A stretch of 64,000 nucleotides of DNA from Mesotaenium endlicherianum (lineage: Eukaryota; Streptophyta; Zygnematophyceae; Zygnematales; Mesotaeniaceae). This document shows positions 11,335 to 22,617 of the stretch, piece after piece. The position numbers were made by a program, and so were the translations under genes. Within the stretch, counting starts at the first letter, position 1, and each line of letters opens with the position of its first letter. The stretch is taken from assembly GCA_009602735.1 (NCBI GenBank), contig WELA01012911.1, positions 576,840-640,839 of the forward strand, in the 5' to 3' direction. Below the pieces are notes generated by a model. The model made no database searches. It saw only the letters and a program-made list of their open reading frames with translations, and was not told the origin of the DNA.

Positions 11335-11756
11335 TGAAATGAATCGACTTACCAGTGGACGATTAACAATTCATGAAGATCTTTACATCAGCGAGTAATC
11401 TTTATGGTACAATCTGTTAATTGATTAAACAGCAAAAGACAAACGTACTAGCGGTGGACAATACTCCCAAGTCAAGTGCAAGTAAACGAGCATCAATAAT
11501 GAAGTCAGTAAACTCATATACATAAGCAAGGCTCAAAGACAGTGCGTATCAATGGCTTCTCGCCTTGGATCCAAATGTCTCTCCGTAAGCAGTACAAAAG
11601 AGTTGGCCTCGTTTTCGAATGCCGAACTCGAGACCAATACCTAGCATATGTACATGGAATGAGTTAACAGTTGAACGGCAAGTGCGATGGCACCGCCTAC
11701 TCGAGAGTTAACCACGATGGTAGGACCTCAGCTAACCAAATCCACAACCATCTCCA
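11335..11756 (-). mobile_element. family A LTR fragment, minus orientation
   Basis: On the plus strand this begins TGAAATGAATCGACTTACC, the reverse complement of the family A LTR 3' end, and keeps the conserved core, but stops near 11756 within the core-distal part. It interrupts element F at its methyltransferase. A 14-base purine-rich spacer (11757-11770) separates it from a plus-oriented LTR of the same family. Confidence 0.8.
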
Positions 11757-11770
11757 CAGTAGAGAAAAGG

Positions 11771-12486
11771 TGTAATGAATCAGTATATTGCAGATATAAT
11801 ATTCATTTAAATATAATAGTTAGAACAGTTCATCCTGCTGAACTTTATTTAGTATTGAGTCTGCTGGACTTTATATAATTATCAGTTAAATGACTCAGCC
11901 GGGAGCAGCAGGTTGAAGTCTACAGGGCAACTTGCTGACACATTCTTTGACAGCCAGCTGCCTTCCGTACTCGGTAGCAGCAAACTGCCTAGATATGCAT
12001 CTAAGTGTGGTGTGCTAGATGAATGGCCAGATGACATCCTTAAGATGGATGGCGATTTGGGATGATGGGAGATGGCGGTGGATTTGGTTAACCGAGGTCC
12101 TACCAACGTGGTTAACTCCCGGGTAGGCGGTGCCATCGCACTGGCCATTGAACAGTAAACTCATTCCATGTACATATGCTAGGCATTGCCCTCGAGTTCG
12201 GCATTCGGAAACAAGGCCAACTCTCTTGTACAGGTTACTAAGAGGGATTTGAATCCAAGGCGAGAAGCCATTGATATGCACTGTCTCCTAGCCTTGCTTA
12301 TGTGTGAGTTTACTGATTGCATTATTGATGCTAGTTTACTTGCATTTGACTTACGAGTATTGCCCACTGCTAGTGTCTTGTTTCTTGCTGGTTAATCAAT
12401 TAACAAAAAATACCATAAAGATTACTTGTTGATATAAAGATCTTTATTAAATATTAATCGCCTATTTGGTAAGTTGATTCAATTCA
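11771..12486 (+). mobile_element. family A 5' LTR of fragment A5
   Basis: This is a complete LTR of 716 bp, from TGTAATGAATCAG to GATTCAATTCA. It is followed directly by the primer-binding site and a gag start, so it is the 5' LTR of a plus-oriented element (A5). The first bases are preceded by a purine run (AGAGAAAAGG) that could be a chance polypurine tract. Confidence 0.88.
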
Positions 12487-12487
12487 A

Positions 12488-12499
12488 TGGTATCGGAGC
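12488..12499 (+). promoter_or_regulatory. primer-binding site of A5
   Basis: The sequence TGGTATCGGAGC follows the LTR after one base. It matches the plant initiator-Met tRNA primer site TGGTATCAGAGC with one substitution that is shared by all families in this window. Confidence 0.85.
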
Positions 12500-12514
12500 A
12501 GTTATCACAGTCTT

Positions 12515-12817
12515 CTTTGTATAGTAAGGACAAGGTCTCAAACTAGCAACTTCCGAGACATGGAGAACCAGGATAACGAGAATGTCAAAAATCAAGCTGA
12601 ATGCCATGTAGCGGGAACCCGTACCTCTTTTGAAGCAGTGGCAGATACTGCAGCTAGAGAGGCTGCAGATGAGGCAGCTGCTATTGCCGCAGTCGCAACA
12701 CAGCAGGCTGAGGAGGAGAGAGCCACATTAGAAGCTTAACAATTAGCAAAAGCTGCTCAAGATACAGAAAGGAGGGAAGGACTGCCAGCAGACAAGCGCA
12801 CCATCGAAGAACTTATG
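12515..12817 (+). pseudogene. gag: family A gag 5' fragment (A5)
   Basis: This is the N-terminal Ala/Glu-rich part of gag, aligned to the intact gag at 38215. The start codon is ATA instead of ATG, and a TAA interrupts the frame near 12738 where A4 has GAA. It ends abruptly at 12817, where the minus-oriented A2 begins, so A2 probably inserted here. The expected duplication TTATG cannot be verified because the far end of A2 is truncated. Confidence 0.85.
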
Positions 12818-13534
12818 TGAAATGAATCGACTTACCAAATGAGCGATTAATAATTAGTTAAGATCTTTATATCAGCAAGTAATCTTCATGGTATTTCTTT
12901 TGTAATTGATTAAACAGCGAGAAATGAGACACTAGCAGTGGGCAATACTCGTAAGTCAAATGCAAGTAAACTAGCATCAATAATGCAATCAGTAAACTCA
13001 CACATAAGCAAGGCTAGGAGACAGTGCATATCAATGGCTTCTCGCCTTGGATTCAAATCTCTCTCAGTAAGCAGTACAGGAGAGTTGACCTCGTTTCCGA
13101 ATGCCGAACTCGAGAGCAATACCTAGCATAAGTACATGGAATGAGTTTACTGTTCAACGGCAAGTGCGATGGCACCGCCTACCCGGGAGTCAACCACGTT
13201 GGTAGGACCTCGGTTAACAAAACCCACCGCCATCTCCCATCATCCCGAATCGCCATCCATCCTAAGGATGTCATTTGGCCATTCATCTAGCACAACACAC
13301 TTAGATGCGTATCTAGGCAATTTGCTGCTACCGAGTATGGGAGGCAACTGGCTGTTAAAGAATGTGTCAGCAAGGTGACCTAAGTTGACGGCATGCTGCT
13401 CCCGGCTGAATCATTAAACTGATAATTATATGAAGTCCAGCAGACTCAATACTAACTAAAGTTTAGGAGTCTGAGCTTATTTAACTATTATATTTAAATG
13501 AATATTAGATCTACCAATGTACTGAATCATTACA
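12818..13534 (-). repeat. A2 3' LTR
   Basis: This is a 717-bp LTR with reverse-complement termini TGAAATGAATCG and ATTACA. It adjoins a polypurine tract at 13535-13548 (element strand TTAAATTGGAGGGAT) and a perfect 8-bp-stem hairpin at 13553-13569. Confidence 0.88.
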
Positions 13535-13552
13535 ATCCCTCCAATTTAACAG

Positions 13553-13569
13553 GTTGTCGACTCGACAAC
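13553..13569 (-). promoter_or_regulatory. hairpin next to the A2 polypurine tract
   Basis: GTTGTCGACTCGACAAC is an inverted repeat (8-bp arms, single-base loop) just upstream of the polypurine tract on the element strand. Equivalent hairpins with different loops sit at 29808-29823 in A3 and 56521-56537 in A4. Confidence 0.6.
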
Positions 13570-13705
13570 ACTAACACAAGGTACATGGTTTTCCCCAACT
13601 GAAAGTATTGATCTCCCTCCCACCGCCTCTTGCTCCAACGTTCATACCTTACGGTGAAGATCACTAGTAACAGCGTGCTGTGGCTTTTGCCCTCAGCCTA
13701 CTGCC

Positions 13706-15344
13706 GTTAGAAGGGAGATGTCCCTGGGACCCTATGGTCAGGAAAGTTAGACCTCCTCCTGTCTTGGGGTCTCCTGAAGCCTGGGGGATCCGCGTAGGGA
13801 CCCCGCGGAGAACGCAGTTACTGTGCTGTTTCCTCCTGCACCGTTTAAAATTGAATGGAGGAAGCCTTCTCCTAGGCAGCGCTCAAACTGGCAGGTACAT
13901 ATACCTGCATCCCAGAAGGATGTGCATGACATGAGCTAAGGGCACATGCCCTCTCTGCGAGGGAGATGCTGGCAGGCCTCTGGCTATTTCTCTAGCAGCC
14001 CTCCTGTCTGCCCTTACTGACTGGGTCTCCATGCCTGGAGATGGGCTTTGTCCTCTGGCAGTTCCCAGCCAAGTGATATCTTCCTCTTCAGCGAGCTGAT
14101 GTAGGGCCAACCCAGTCTTCTCCCTTACAGGAGATGTGGCAGGTTCAGGATCACAGCGGGGCTAGTGTCCTCCTCCTCGCCTTCCTCTTCTTCTCCCTCT
14201 GACCCCTCCTCCTCTCCGTCCCCTGGTTCCTCTGAGACTGCTGGGGTCTCTTCTGTCAGCTGCTCCAGCTCTTCCCGAGAAAAAGAATATCCCACTGACC
14301 TTCCCCTTTTGGGTGCTGGTGGGGGCTGTTGGTCCTTTTTTCCCTGCTTGCTTGTCCATTTGGCATAAGCGTGCTTCCCTTTAGAGAATGACTCTCGGGC
14401 CCTGCTCCTGTCCTCCTACATTTGTTGGCGCATGCAGTCTCTTACTCCATCCAGTCTTGGGTCCCAAGTTGCAATATGAGGAGGCAACACTATGTTCCCC
14501 TGTAGGTCCGTTAGGAAATCTTCCTCCCTTGCCTTGTCATTTTGCTGGTCCCTCATGTTGATGGTCATCCACCGCCAATCGGTGGGCTTCTGGAAGAAGG
14601 CAGGGTCTGTCCTTTTCAGAGTACAAGGGTACCAGTGCCCTGCAAAGTCCAGCTGATTGGTTTCCCTCTCCAAAAACTCCCAGCTCCTTCTTTCCACCTC
14701 ATTATACATGGCCTTGAACCTGTTATAGGATGTGGAGTCCTTAAAGCTGTTCGCGTCCATGAGGATCATCTTGATGACCCTATCTTTCCCCCAAATACCC
14801 GAGATCGATACAACTCCTGCTTCGTTCACCTGGGCCATTGCCTTGGCCTCTCTGACCGTATATCCTACCATCCTGGCATAATCGTGATAGAGGAGGAGTC
14901 CTGTGCTGACCTCTATATACTTATCAAAGTTTTCGGATGTCTCCCCTTTCCTCTGCAGGATTTCCTTCTGCGACTCACTGCAACTTCTCTGGGCATACTT
15001 GAAGGCCTCCTCTTGTAGATCAAAGCCTTGCCCAACACTGTGTAGCGGTAGCTGCTGATTCTCCTCTGTTCTTCTTCTTCAGCCTGCTGCTTCCGCCTCT
15101 CCTCGGCTTGCCTCTCCTCTTCCGCCTTCTTGGCCTCCTCTGCAGCTTCTCTGTCCAGTTCATCCTGCCTCAGCCTGGCCTGTTCCTCCTCCTCCTTCTT
15201 CTTCTGTACCTCCCGCTGATGTTGGAGTCGTCGTGATTCCCGAGCGGAGATGGAGGATGATTCGATGTCGCCACGGAATTGCAAGTATTCTACATGTGCC
15301 TCTTCCGCTCTTCTCTTCCTCTTAAGTTTTGACTTTTGGGTCAT
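13706..15344 (-). pseudogene. family A additional 3' ORF (A2 copy)
   Basis: This ORF lies after pol and before the 3' LTR. The protein starts MTQKSKLKRKRR (basic) and continues into a long Glu/Lys/Arg/Gln-rich coiled coil (about residues 50-120). A globular middle contains 'NEVERRSWEFLERE', 'PPHIATWDPRLDG' and 'SKGKHAYAKWTS'-like blocks; a 'PKKGRSVGYS'-like block, an acidic stretch and an Arg/Ser/Pro-rich tail follow. I recognise no known domain, and it does not look like an envelope protein (no signal peptide or membrane segment). Its position suggests expression from a spliced or separate RNA. Several frameshifts make this copy non-functional. The same ORF occurs in A3 and, strongly diverged, in A4. 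Confidence 0.75.
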
Positions 15345-15529
15345 CCTGCTGAATCATAAACACAATGCAGTCAGTGAAGTCATGGTACTTTGCCGCTACT
15401 GAGTGCCCGTGGTGAAGAAGAACGTGATAGGGAGGGTCCCCAGTGTGTAGTACAATGTCTGAGTGAGTATAAGAGAGAATCGAGTTAGAGAGAAATAGTG
15501 AGTATGAGCGCAGATTGAGTGTGTAGAAT

Positions 15530-15660
15530 GGTTATAAAATTCGTCCGACTGATTCCGAAACGGAACACACTCCCTCCAACTTAATTTTAAAGGTGGGCTG
15601 ACTGTCACAACTGTCACTATCTGTCACTAACTGTCCCATTCCACTCCGACTTATATGGAG
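15530..15660 (-). promoter_or_regulatory. internal polypurine tract and leader region of the A2 3' ORF
   Basis: On the element strand, a degenerate purine tract (AAGTCGGAGTGG, about 15640-15652) is followed by repeated GACAGTTAGTGACAG motifs and then a TATA-like TTTTATAACC (about 15533-15542), about 190 bases before the 3' ORF start. The same order is found in A3, so it may be a promoter or leader for that ORF. That role is inferred. Confidence 0.5.
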
Positions 15661-15702
15661 ACAGGTTCTCCTATCACCTATCCGTGTCCACTGAAACGAC
15701 AG

Positions 15703-18700
15703 TTAGGGAGGGGTGCCAGCCGCCCGAAGGTGGAACCGTTTCAACGCCCCTTTGGCATTGGTCAGCTGGTCTTTAAATTCCCAAGTGTCCCCAGAGGCAT
15801 CGTAACCCTTCCATCGGACCAGGTAGTTCATGACATATTTAGATGATCGACGGACAGAGCGAGCGTCTAAAATCTCCTCCACCTCATATTCCTCAGGGTC
15901 ACCATCCCGGACAGCGGGGACCGGTCCCGGTTGAACAGGTAACCGACCTGTGAAAAGTGTGTCACCTTTGATGTACGGTTCGAGGAAGGAGACATTGAAG
16001 ACTAGGTGACCCTTGTATTGTGCTGACATGTTCAGCTTGTAAGCGTTCTGATCGACACGGCGCACCACCAAATATGGACAGACCCAAACCGGACCAAGCT
16101 TTTTCTTGACCACACCAAACAGGTACTGATGCTGAGAATGCAATTTGACCAAATCGCTCTTGAAAATGTCAGTTCTCGACGGTGCTGATTAGCGTATTTT
16201 TGTTGGTTTTCCTGGGCTTTGTGCAGTGTCTGTAAGACTTCTGACAGGATGTCAGCAAACTCCTGGGTTAACTGCAGGGAGATTGGATTGTCAATCCCTT
16301 CAGGATGAGTTAAAGACTCCCCTAGGACATCTAGAGGAGATTCAAGAACTCTACCCAGGCTCAGTTCAAATTTCAAAAGGAGTCTTACCCGTTGACATGT
16401 GCACCACACTGTTGATCGCAAACTGGATTTCAGGTAACAGGTCATCCCAATTATCTTGTTTTTGGTTAATATAGGCTCTCAGTACCTCTTGCAGAACTTG
16501 GTTAGTTCTTTCAGTCTGCCCATCAGTCTGAGGGTGGTTTACTGTGCTGAGCAGCTGTTTGACTCCCATTAACCCCATTAAAGCTCTTCAGAACTTAGTG
16601 GTAAATTTTGAGTCTCTGTCTGAGATTATATTAGGGGGTAGCCCATATTGGCACAATACATGGTTGTAGAACTGTCTCGCTGTTTCAAGTGCAGTTACTT
16701 TGACAGTTGTGGGGACGAGAATGACCATTTTTGTCAGTTTATTCGCGACTACCAGTATCGAATCATGCCCATTGGCAGTTCGTGGCAGTGTTACCACCCA
16801 GTCCATGGATATTGTTTCCCAGCGGCCAGCTGGGATGGGCAACAGTTGTAAGAGGCCCCCCAATGGTGTATGCCTAGACTTATTCTTTTGACACTGGTCA
16901 CAGGACTTCACGTATTTTAAGACCTCCCGACGTAATCCCTCCCAATAATAATGTTTTGCCGTTTGCCAACAGCTTTGGCCTGCCCCAAATGCCCACCCAG
17001 TAAACTGTCATGTGCTTGACTCAGTAATAGGGACCTTATTTCCAAGTTATAAGGAATGACCAGCTTCAGCCTGCCTGAAGTGGTTTCAGTCACCCAGACC
17101 CCTCCCTTAAGCTTATACTCGAGTGCAGTAGCAAGACACACACCATCAGTGGGGCTGGGCTCAAATGTTGGGTCAGAAAGGTAGGCTTTTCTAAGTTGTT
17201 CAAGGAAGGACTTTTTCACATTTAGTGAAGTGAGTGCACAAAGGACTTTATCTACCGCATGCTGACTAAAGTTCCTTTCTTGCAAGTCAGGTCTTCTAGA
17301 GAGTGCATCAGCAGGATTCAACTTCCCTGGTTTGTAGTCAATTTGGACTTGAAACTGCTCCAGCATCTGGCTCCAGCGATTCTCCCTCCTCGACAGCTTG
17401 GACTTGTTCTGAAAGTAAGTCAGAGCTAGATGATCTGTAATCACCTTAAAAGCTTTACCATGTAAGTTTGCTCTCCACTGTTTGAGCACATGAATGATAG
17501 CTAGCAGCTCTTTATCATGCACAGAGTAATTAATCTCAGCTAGATTAAATTCCATAGACTCATACAACACAAAATGCCACTCCTGCTTTACCTTACCATC
17601 CTTTGTGGTTCTGTGAGCAGGCTGCAACGAAATAGCACCCATGGCAAAGTCAGAAGCATCAATAACCACCTGCACAGGTTTGCTTGGGTCATACACGACT
17701 AGCACTTGGGCAGAACAAAGAGCATCTTTAAGGGTCTGGAAGGCAGCCTGCTGCTCTTCCCCCCACACATACCCTATGTCTTTCTTAGTAAGGTCAGTCA
17801 GTTTACTGGCCTTTGCAGAGTAATTCTCAATAAATCTCTTATAGTAGTTAGCCAACCCAAGGAAGGATCTAACTTCGGAGACAGATTGTGGTACAGGCCT
17901 GTCCCTTATGGTCTGGACTTTCTTAGGATCCACATGGATGCCTTCTTTGCTGACAACATGGCCTAGAAGTTCAATACTTTCCTTGAAGAAATCACACTTG
18001 CTCATTTTAGCATACAAATGGTTTCTTCTCAGGGTGTCCATGACTGTCTTTAAGTGTTCAGCATGCTGAGCTTCATCTTTAGAAAATAATGTCATCCAGG
18101 AAGACTTGCACAAACTTATCCAGGTAAGGTCTGAAAATGTCATTTACAGCACCCATGAAGGTTGCAGGAGCATTAGTCAGTCCAAATGGCATCACGTTGA
18201 ACTCATAGTGTCTATAACGTGTGCGGAAGGCAGTCTTGTGTTCATCCCCCTCAGCAATCCTGATTTGGTGATAACCACTCTTCAGATCTATCTTACTGAA
18301 CACTTTAGCAGCAGACAGGACATCAAGCAAGTCCTCGATTTTGGGTAAAGCATACTTGTCTTTTACTGTAATTGTGTTAAGAGCTCTTTAATCAACGCAC
18401 ATCCGCATACTCCCGTTCTTTTTCTTAACAAAGAGGATGGGTGCGCCATAAGGTGATTTACTGGGGGAAATGTAACCATTCTCCTCAAGCTTTGCAATCT
18501 GTGTTTTCAGCTCTTTGCTCTCCACATAAGACAAGCCATAAGTGCGTTGTCAAGGTGGCTAACTCCCAGGTAATAAGTCAATCATGTGATCCACTTCCCT
18601 CTTAGGAGGTAGTTCTGGAGGCATATTAAAAACATCGGTGTACTGAGCTAAAACTTTTTGCAGCAGTAGGGTGCTCCGGAGGGCTTACCTTTTTCTCAAC

Positions 18701-18969
18701 CACGTCTTCAGGTTGAGGAGGTACCTCTCTTAGCAGCAGACAGAACACTCTCTCTTTCTTCCGGTTCCAGCTTTCGATAGACTCCATTGCATTCAGCAAA
18801 TTGCATCCTCCCGGAAGCCTCTTCTTTTCCTTCATTTGCCATCCATACAGGACAAGAGGAAGAGGACTTGTAGGTGCCAAGTTACTCTGCCCATCACTGG
18901 CTCCTCTCACTTTAACCGTACCTCTGCTCCAACACACTTCAGCTTGATGTCTATTAAGCTAGGACCTGC
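15703..18969 (-). pseudogene. pol: A2 pol: RT, RNase H, integrase, chromodomain
   Basis: On the minus strand the order is a protease end and linker (18969-18560), RT (about 18560-17900, with '[16 protein letters not shown]' and '[14 protein letters not shown]'), RNase H ('DASDFAMGA'), integrase ('CDQCQKNKSRHTP', 'SDRDSKF', 'HPQTDGQTERTNQ') and a chromodomain at 16152-15703 ('YLVRWKGYDASGDTWEF'). A 5-base deletion directly after the catalytic 'FLDD' (near 18085) throws RT out of frame, and more stops and indels occur in the integrase. The integrase catalytic residues and the chromodomain Trp are still legible, so they were lost later or not at all. Confidence 0.9.
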
Positions 18970-18974
18970 CTAGC

Positions 18975-19469
18975 TGTAGTGAAACAGATAGATGAAGTAC
19001 TTAGTGAAATATAATACTTTATCTATTCAAGACAAGGATCTTTGAACACAAGGGGTAGCTTCTTGAAAGAGAGATGGCTTCTTGAAAGTTAATATATTTT
19101 CTGAATTTTGGCAAGTATAAGAGTGATTCCGGAATGTCTTTCTATGTTCTAGCTCTTGCTTATATACTTGCTACATAAGTAATTTCTAGGAAGGTGTTTG
19201 TTGATGTGTTGGCACCCAACACATCCCAAAATTTGCCACCTCTTTCTGGAATAATGTACACATGTGCATTTGACCTAAAAATGACTTTTGCCACGTGGAG
19301 TTCTTCTAGGTCTTTCCTCTAACTTTGGAAATGCCTCAGAAGATTCAAAGGACATGAACCAAGTCACTAGAGTACCTATTTATACTTGAATCCACACAAT
19401 ACTACTCCAAATATATTTGAAAATATTAAAATATATGCAAACTAATATATAATAACTCAAATCACTACA
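18975..19469 (-). repeat. B1 3' LTR
   Basis: This 495-bp LTR closely matches the 504-bp 5' LTR at 24819-25322, with scattered substitutions and small indels. The plus-strand ends are TGTAGTGAAACAG and CACTACA. The adjoining run CACCCCCCCGACT is the complement of the polypurine tract. Confidence 0.93.
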
Positions 19470-19499
19470 TCACCCCCCCGACTAAAAAAGCGACAACTC

Positions 19500-19645
19500 G
19501 GCGCGTCAAGTAAGGTCTTACACATGTGGAGCAGACTAGTCAACAGCTTCAAGTCAGATGCCACACATGTGAAGAGGATTAGTCCAAGGCGCCAAGTCAG
19601 GTGCTACACATGTAAGGTAGACTAGGCAAGGTCGTGGGTGGTGTG
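19500..19645 (-). repeat. tandem repeats upstream of the B1 polypurine tract
   Basis: Three degenerate units of about 44 bases each contain CAAGTCAG, ACACATGT and ACTAGTC-like blocks. The same array is present in B2 at about 55375-55545, so it belongs to the element. It lies in the 3' untranslated region between the chromodomain stop and the LTR; function is unknown. Confidence 0.7.
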
Positions 19646-20274
19646 ACCTTATTGGCTAGCCTACTCCTTGATGATAAAGAAAATTGTACAAGTTGGCCCA
19701 GAATCTGCCACGAATTCGAAAATTCATAGCAACTACAAAACTGCTCCAATTCTAAAAATTTTAGTGCCAGACAGATCGTGTTGGAAAACTCTACCAGGTC
19801 AGCAAATTTGAGAGCATTCTAATTTTTGGAGTGTCGTTAAGAGCTGAGAGAGTAGGCACTCCTCCAAATCTGTGCAGACACTTCTGAAATTCATAAGTCC
19901 TTTTATATTTCTTCAACTTTTGCAAACTAAGTCTCAAACTGGACGTTGTAAGATGTTCTACCAGAGTCTTGAGTTTCACAGCATTCCAAGTGCAGGGGAG
20001 GGCACAATGTCAGAAGGCATATTCTGCCCTAACAATGCCACCAGCCTGACCCCCTTCTACTTAGAGCATCATATCTCTCTTACCAATGCTCCAAATGGAG
20101 CAAACTTGGACTCTAAATGACCGGCTACTTATGAAATACAGCCAAGTAAATTTTCAGAATTTATTATGCGGAGACGTATCACCAGTAGCAGTTTTAGTTT
20201 TCTGTCCAGAAACTGCGAGAAGAGAAGAGTGTCTAATGTCAATTTTTCCTCTTTCTTGTTCTTGCAAGCTGCCT

Positions 20275-21792
20275 TCAAGGGGTCTTCTGCTGCTTCTTGA
20301 TGGTGGCAGGCTGCCTCCCTGAAGTCTTTGAGCTTCTAGTAGAGAGACTTGGGGCTGGTCCAAGATGGGGGTTGGCGGCATGGAAGCGCTTCAACTTTCT
20401 CAGAACTTTGTCAAGGTAGTGCGCCGCCACCCAACTATTCTCCGAATCTGGATATCCTTTCCACTTGATCAAGTATTGCTGCTGTCTCTTGAAATTTCTC
20501 ATAGCTACTATGTGTTCCACTTTGTACTCCAAATGATCATCCACTATTGTTGGGGCTGGTGGGGTTGTCACACGTCCTGGGAACTTGTGGTCGGGTTGCA
20601 CGTATGGCTTGAAGAGGGAAGCGTGGAATACGGGGTCGATGTGCATAGTCTGGGGAAGGTCTAGCTTGAAAGCAACGGGGTTGACTTGCTGGATAATCTT
20701 GAAGGGTCCCAAATACGTGGGAGAGAACTTGCTGCCGGCAGGCCTGTTGTTTAGAGAAATATTCTTGGACGATAGTAACACGTTGCACCCACTCTGTACG
20801 TAATTTCTCTTCAGGACTTGTTTGCCACTCTTGCTTGAGCATCTTGCGCCTGTTGTAGAGCTTTCTTCGCTGCTGTAAGGGCTGCTTCAAATGTCTCCAT
20901 AAAATCTGTGGCTGCAGGTACTTCATCATGGCCAGCCGTGAAGCTCAGCGGCGTGGTTGGATGGAAGCCATAGTTGAGGAAGAATGGGGACTCTTGGGTA
21001 GAGGCCTGCGTCGTGTTGTTGTAGGCAAACTCCAGGGGGGTCAAGTACATGTCCCAATCTTGCTCCAGAGTAGACACGTAGGCCTTTAGAGAGGTCTTTA
21101 GAGTACGATTCATACGCTNTTTCATACGCTCGATTTGCCCATCTGATTGCGGGTGGTAGGCAGTGGACATATCCAGCGATGTACCCAAGTTCTTGAAGAG
21201 ATTTTTCCAGAAATGGCTTGTGAATCTTGGATCTCTATTCGACACAATTCTTGATGGTAGTCCATGGATTTGGAAGATGTTGTCAAAGATGAGTCTTGCA
21301 AGTTGTGGTGCTGTAGCCTTAGTTGTCGTGGAATTAAAATGAGCCATCTTGGTAAGTCTGTCTACCACCGTGAGTATTGCATTCTGGCCTCGAGGTGTCA
21401 CAAGCAAGTCCACAATAAGGTCCATTGAGATGTCCGTCCATTGTCTTTCGGGGATTGGTAGTGGTTGGAGGAGTCCTCTCGCCTTTTGCGAGGATAGCTT
21501 GATTCTTTGGCATGTGTCACAGCTCCTGCAGTACTCCTTGACTTGCTTAGACATGCCTGGCCAGCAATAAGTCCTGTCTAGAACGCTCGTGGTCCTTAGG
21601 ATTCCAAAGTGTCCTCCAAGAGGGTTGTTGTGTGATTCTCGTAGAAGCAAGAGCCGGAGGTCTATGTCATTAGGAACACATCTCTGGCCCGTATCTTGCC
21701 TCACCCAATAATTGCCTTCTTGCTTCTTGTATGGGTCCAAGGCTGCTTCTCCGTTCTTGTAGTAAGGGTCTCTTTCATAGGCGGCTGAAAAT
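20275..21792 (-). pseudogene. pol: B1 integrase and chromodomain
   Basis: This part of pol starts at the RNase H end near the gap and includes the integrase zinc module ('[11 protein letters not shown]'), the catalytic block 'SNRDPRF' (SDRD in B2, so the catalytic Asp is Asn here), '[14 protein letters not shown]', and the tail '[14 protein letters not shown]'. The chromodomain at 20781-20275 reads 'YKVEHIVAMRN' and 'YLIKWKGYPDSENSW'. A single N with duplicated flanks at 21119 adds an artefactual insertion. A frameshift separates integrase from chromodomain near 20800. Confidence 0.9.
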
Positions 21793-22617
21793 NNNNNNNN
21801 NNNNNNNNNNNNNNNNNNNNNNNNNNNNNNNNNNNNNNNNNNNNNNNNNNNNNNNNNNNNNNNNNNNNNNNNNNNNNNNNNNNNNNNNNNNNNNNNNNNN
21901 NNNNNNNNNNNNNNNNNNNNNNNNNNNNNNNNNNNNNNNNNNNNNNNNNNNNNNNNNNNNNNNNNNNNNNNNNNNNNNNNNNNNNNNNNNNNNNNNNNNN
22001 NNNNNNNNNNNNNNNNNNNNNNNNNNNNNNNNNNNNNNNNNNNNNNNNNNNNNNNNNNNNNNNNNNNNNNNNNNNNNNNNNNNNNNNNNNNNNNNNNNNN
22101 NNNNNNNNNNNNNNNNNNNNNNNNNNNNNNNNNNNNNNNNNNNNNNNNNNNNNNNNNNNNNNNNNNNNNNNNNNNNNNNNNNNNNNNNNNNNNNNNNNNN
22201 NNNNNNNNNNNNNNNNNNNNNNNNNNNNNNNNNNNNNNNNNNNNNNNNNNNNNNNNNNNNNNNNNNNNNNNNNNNNNNNNNNNNNNNNNNNNNNNNNNNN
22301 NNNNNNNNNNNNNNNNNNNNNNNNNNNNNNNNNNNNNNNNNNNNNNNNNNNNNNNNNNNNNNNNNNNNNNNNNNNNNNNNNNNNNNNNNNNNNNNNNNNN
22401 NNNNNNNNNNNNNNNNNNNNNNNNNNNNNNNNNNNNNNNNNNNNNNNNNNNNNNNNNNNNNNNNNNNNNNNNNNNNNNNNNNNNNNNNNNNNNNNNNNNN
22501 NNNNNNNNNNNNNNNNNNNNNNNNNNNNNNNNNNNNNNNNNNNNNNNNNNNNNNNNNNNNNNNNNNNNNNNNNNNNNNNNNNNNNNNNNNNNNNNNNNNN
22601 NNNNNNNNNNNNNNNNN
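21793..22617. other. assembly gap (825 N) in B1 RT/RNase H
   Basis: From the B2 copy (47350-48528) about 1.18 kb should lie here, covering the RT catalytic core and RNase H, so the gap length appears to be an underestimate. Confidence 0.95.

Noticed and set aside
12015-12281. Recurrent ~88-codon minus-strand ORF in family A LTRs (also at 30089, 37708 and 56806)
   Set aside because: It is antisense to the LTR, present only because the LTR is repeated, and interrupted in other copies.
14165-14368. Ser-rich ORF on the plus strand
   Set aside because: It is antisense to the acidic and Gly/Arg-rich part of the A2 3' ORF.
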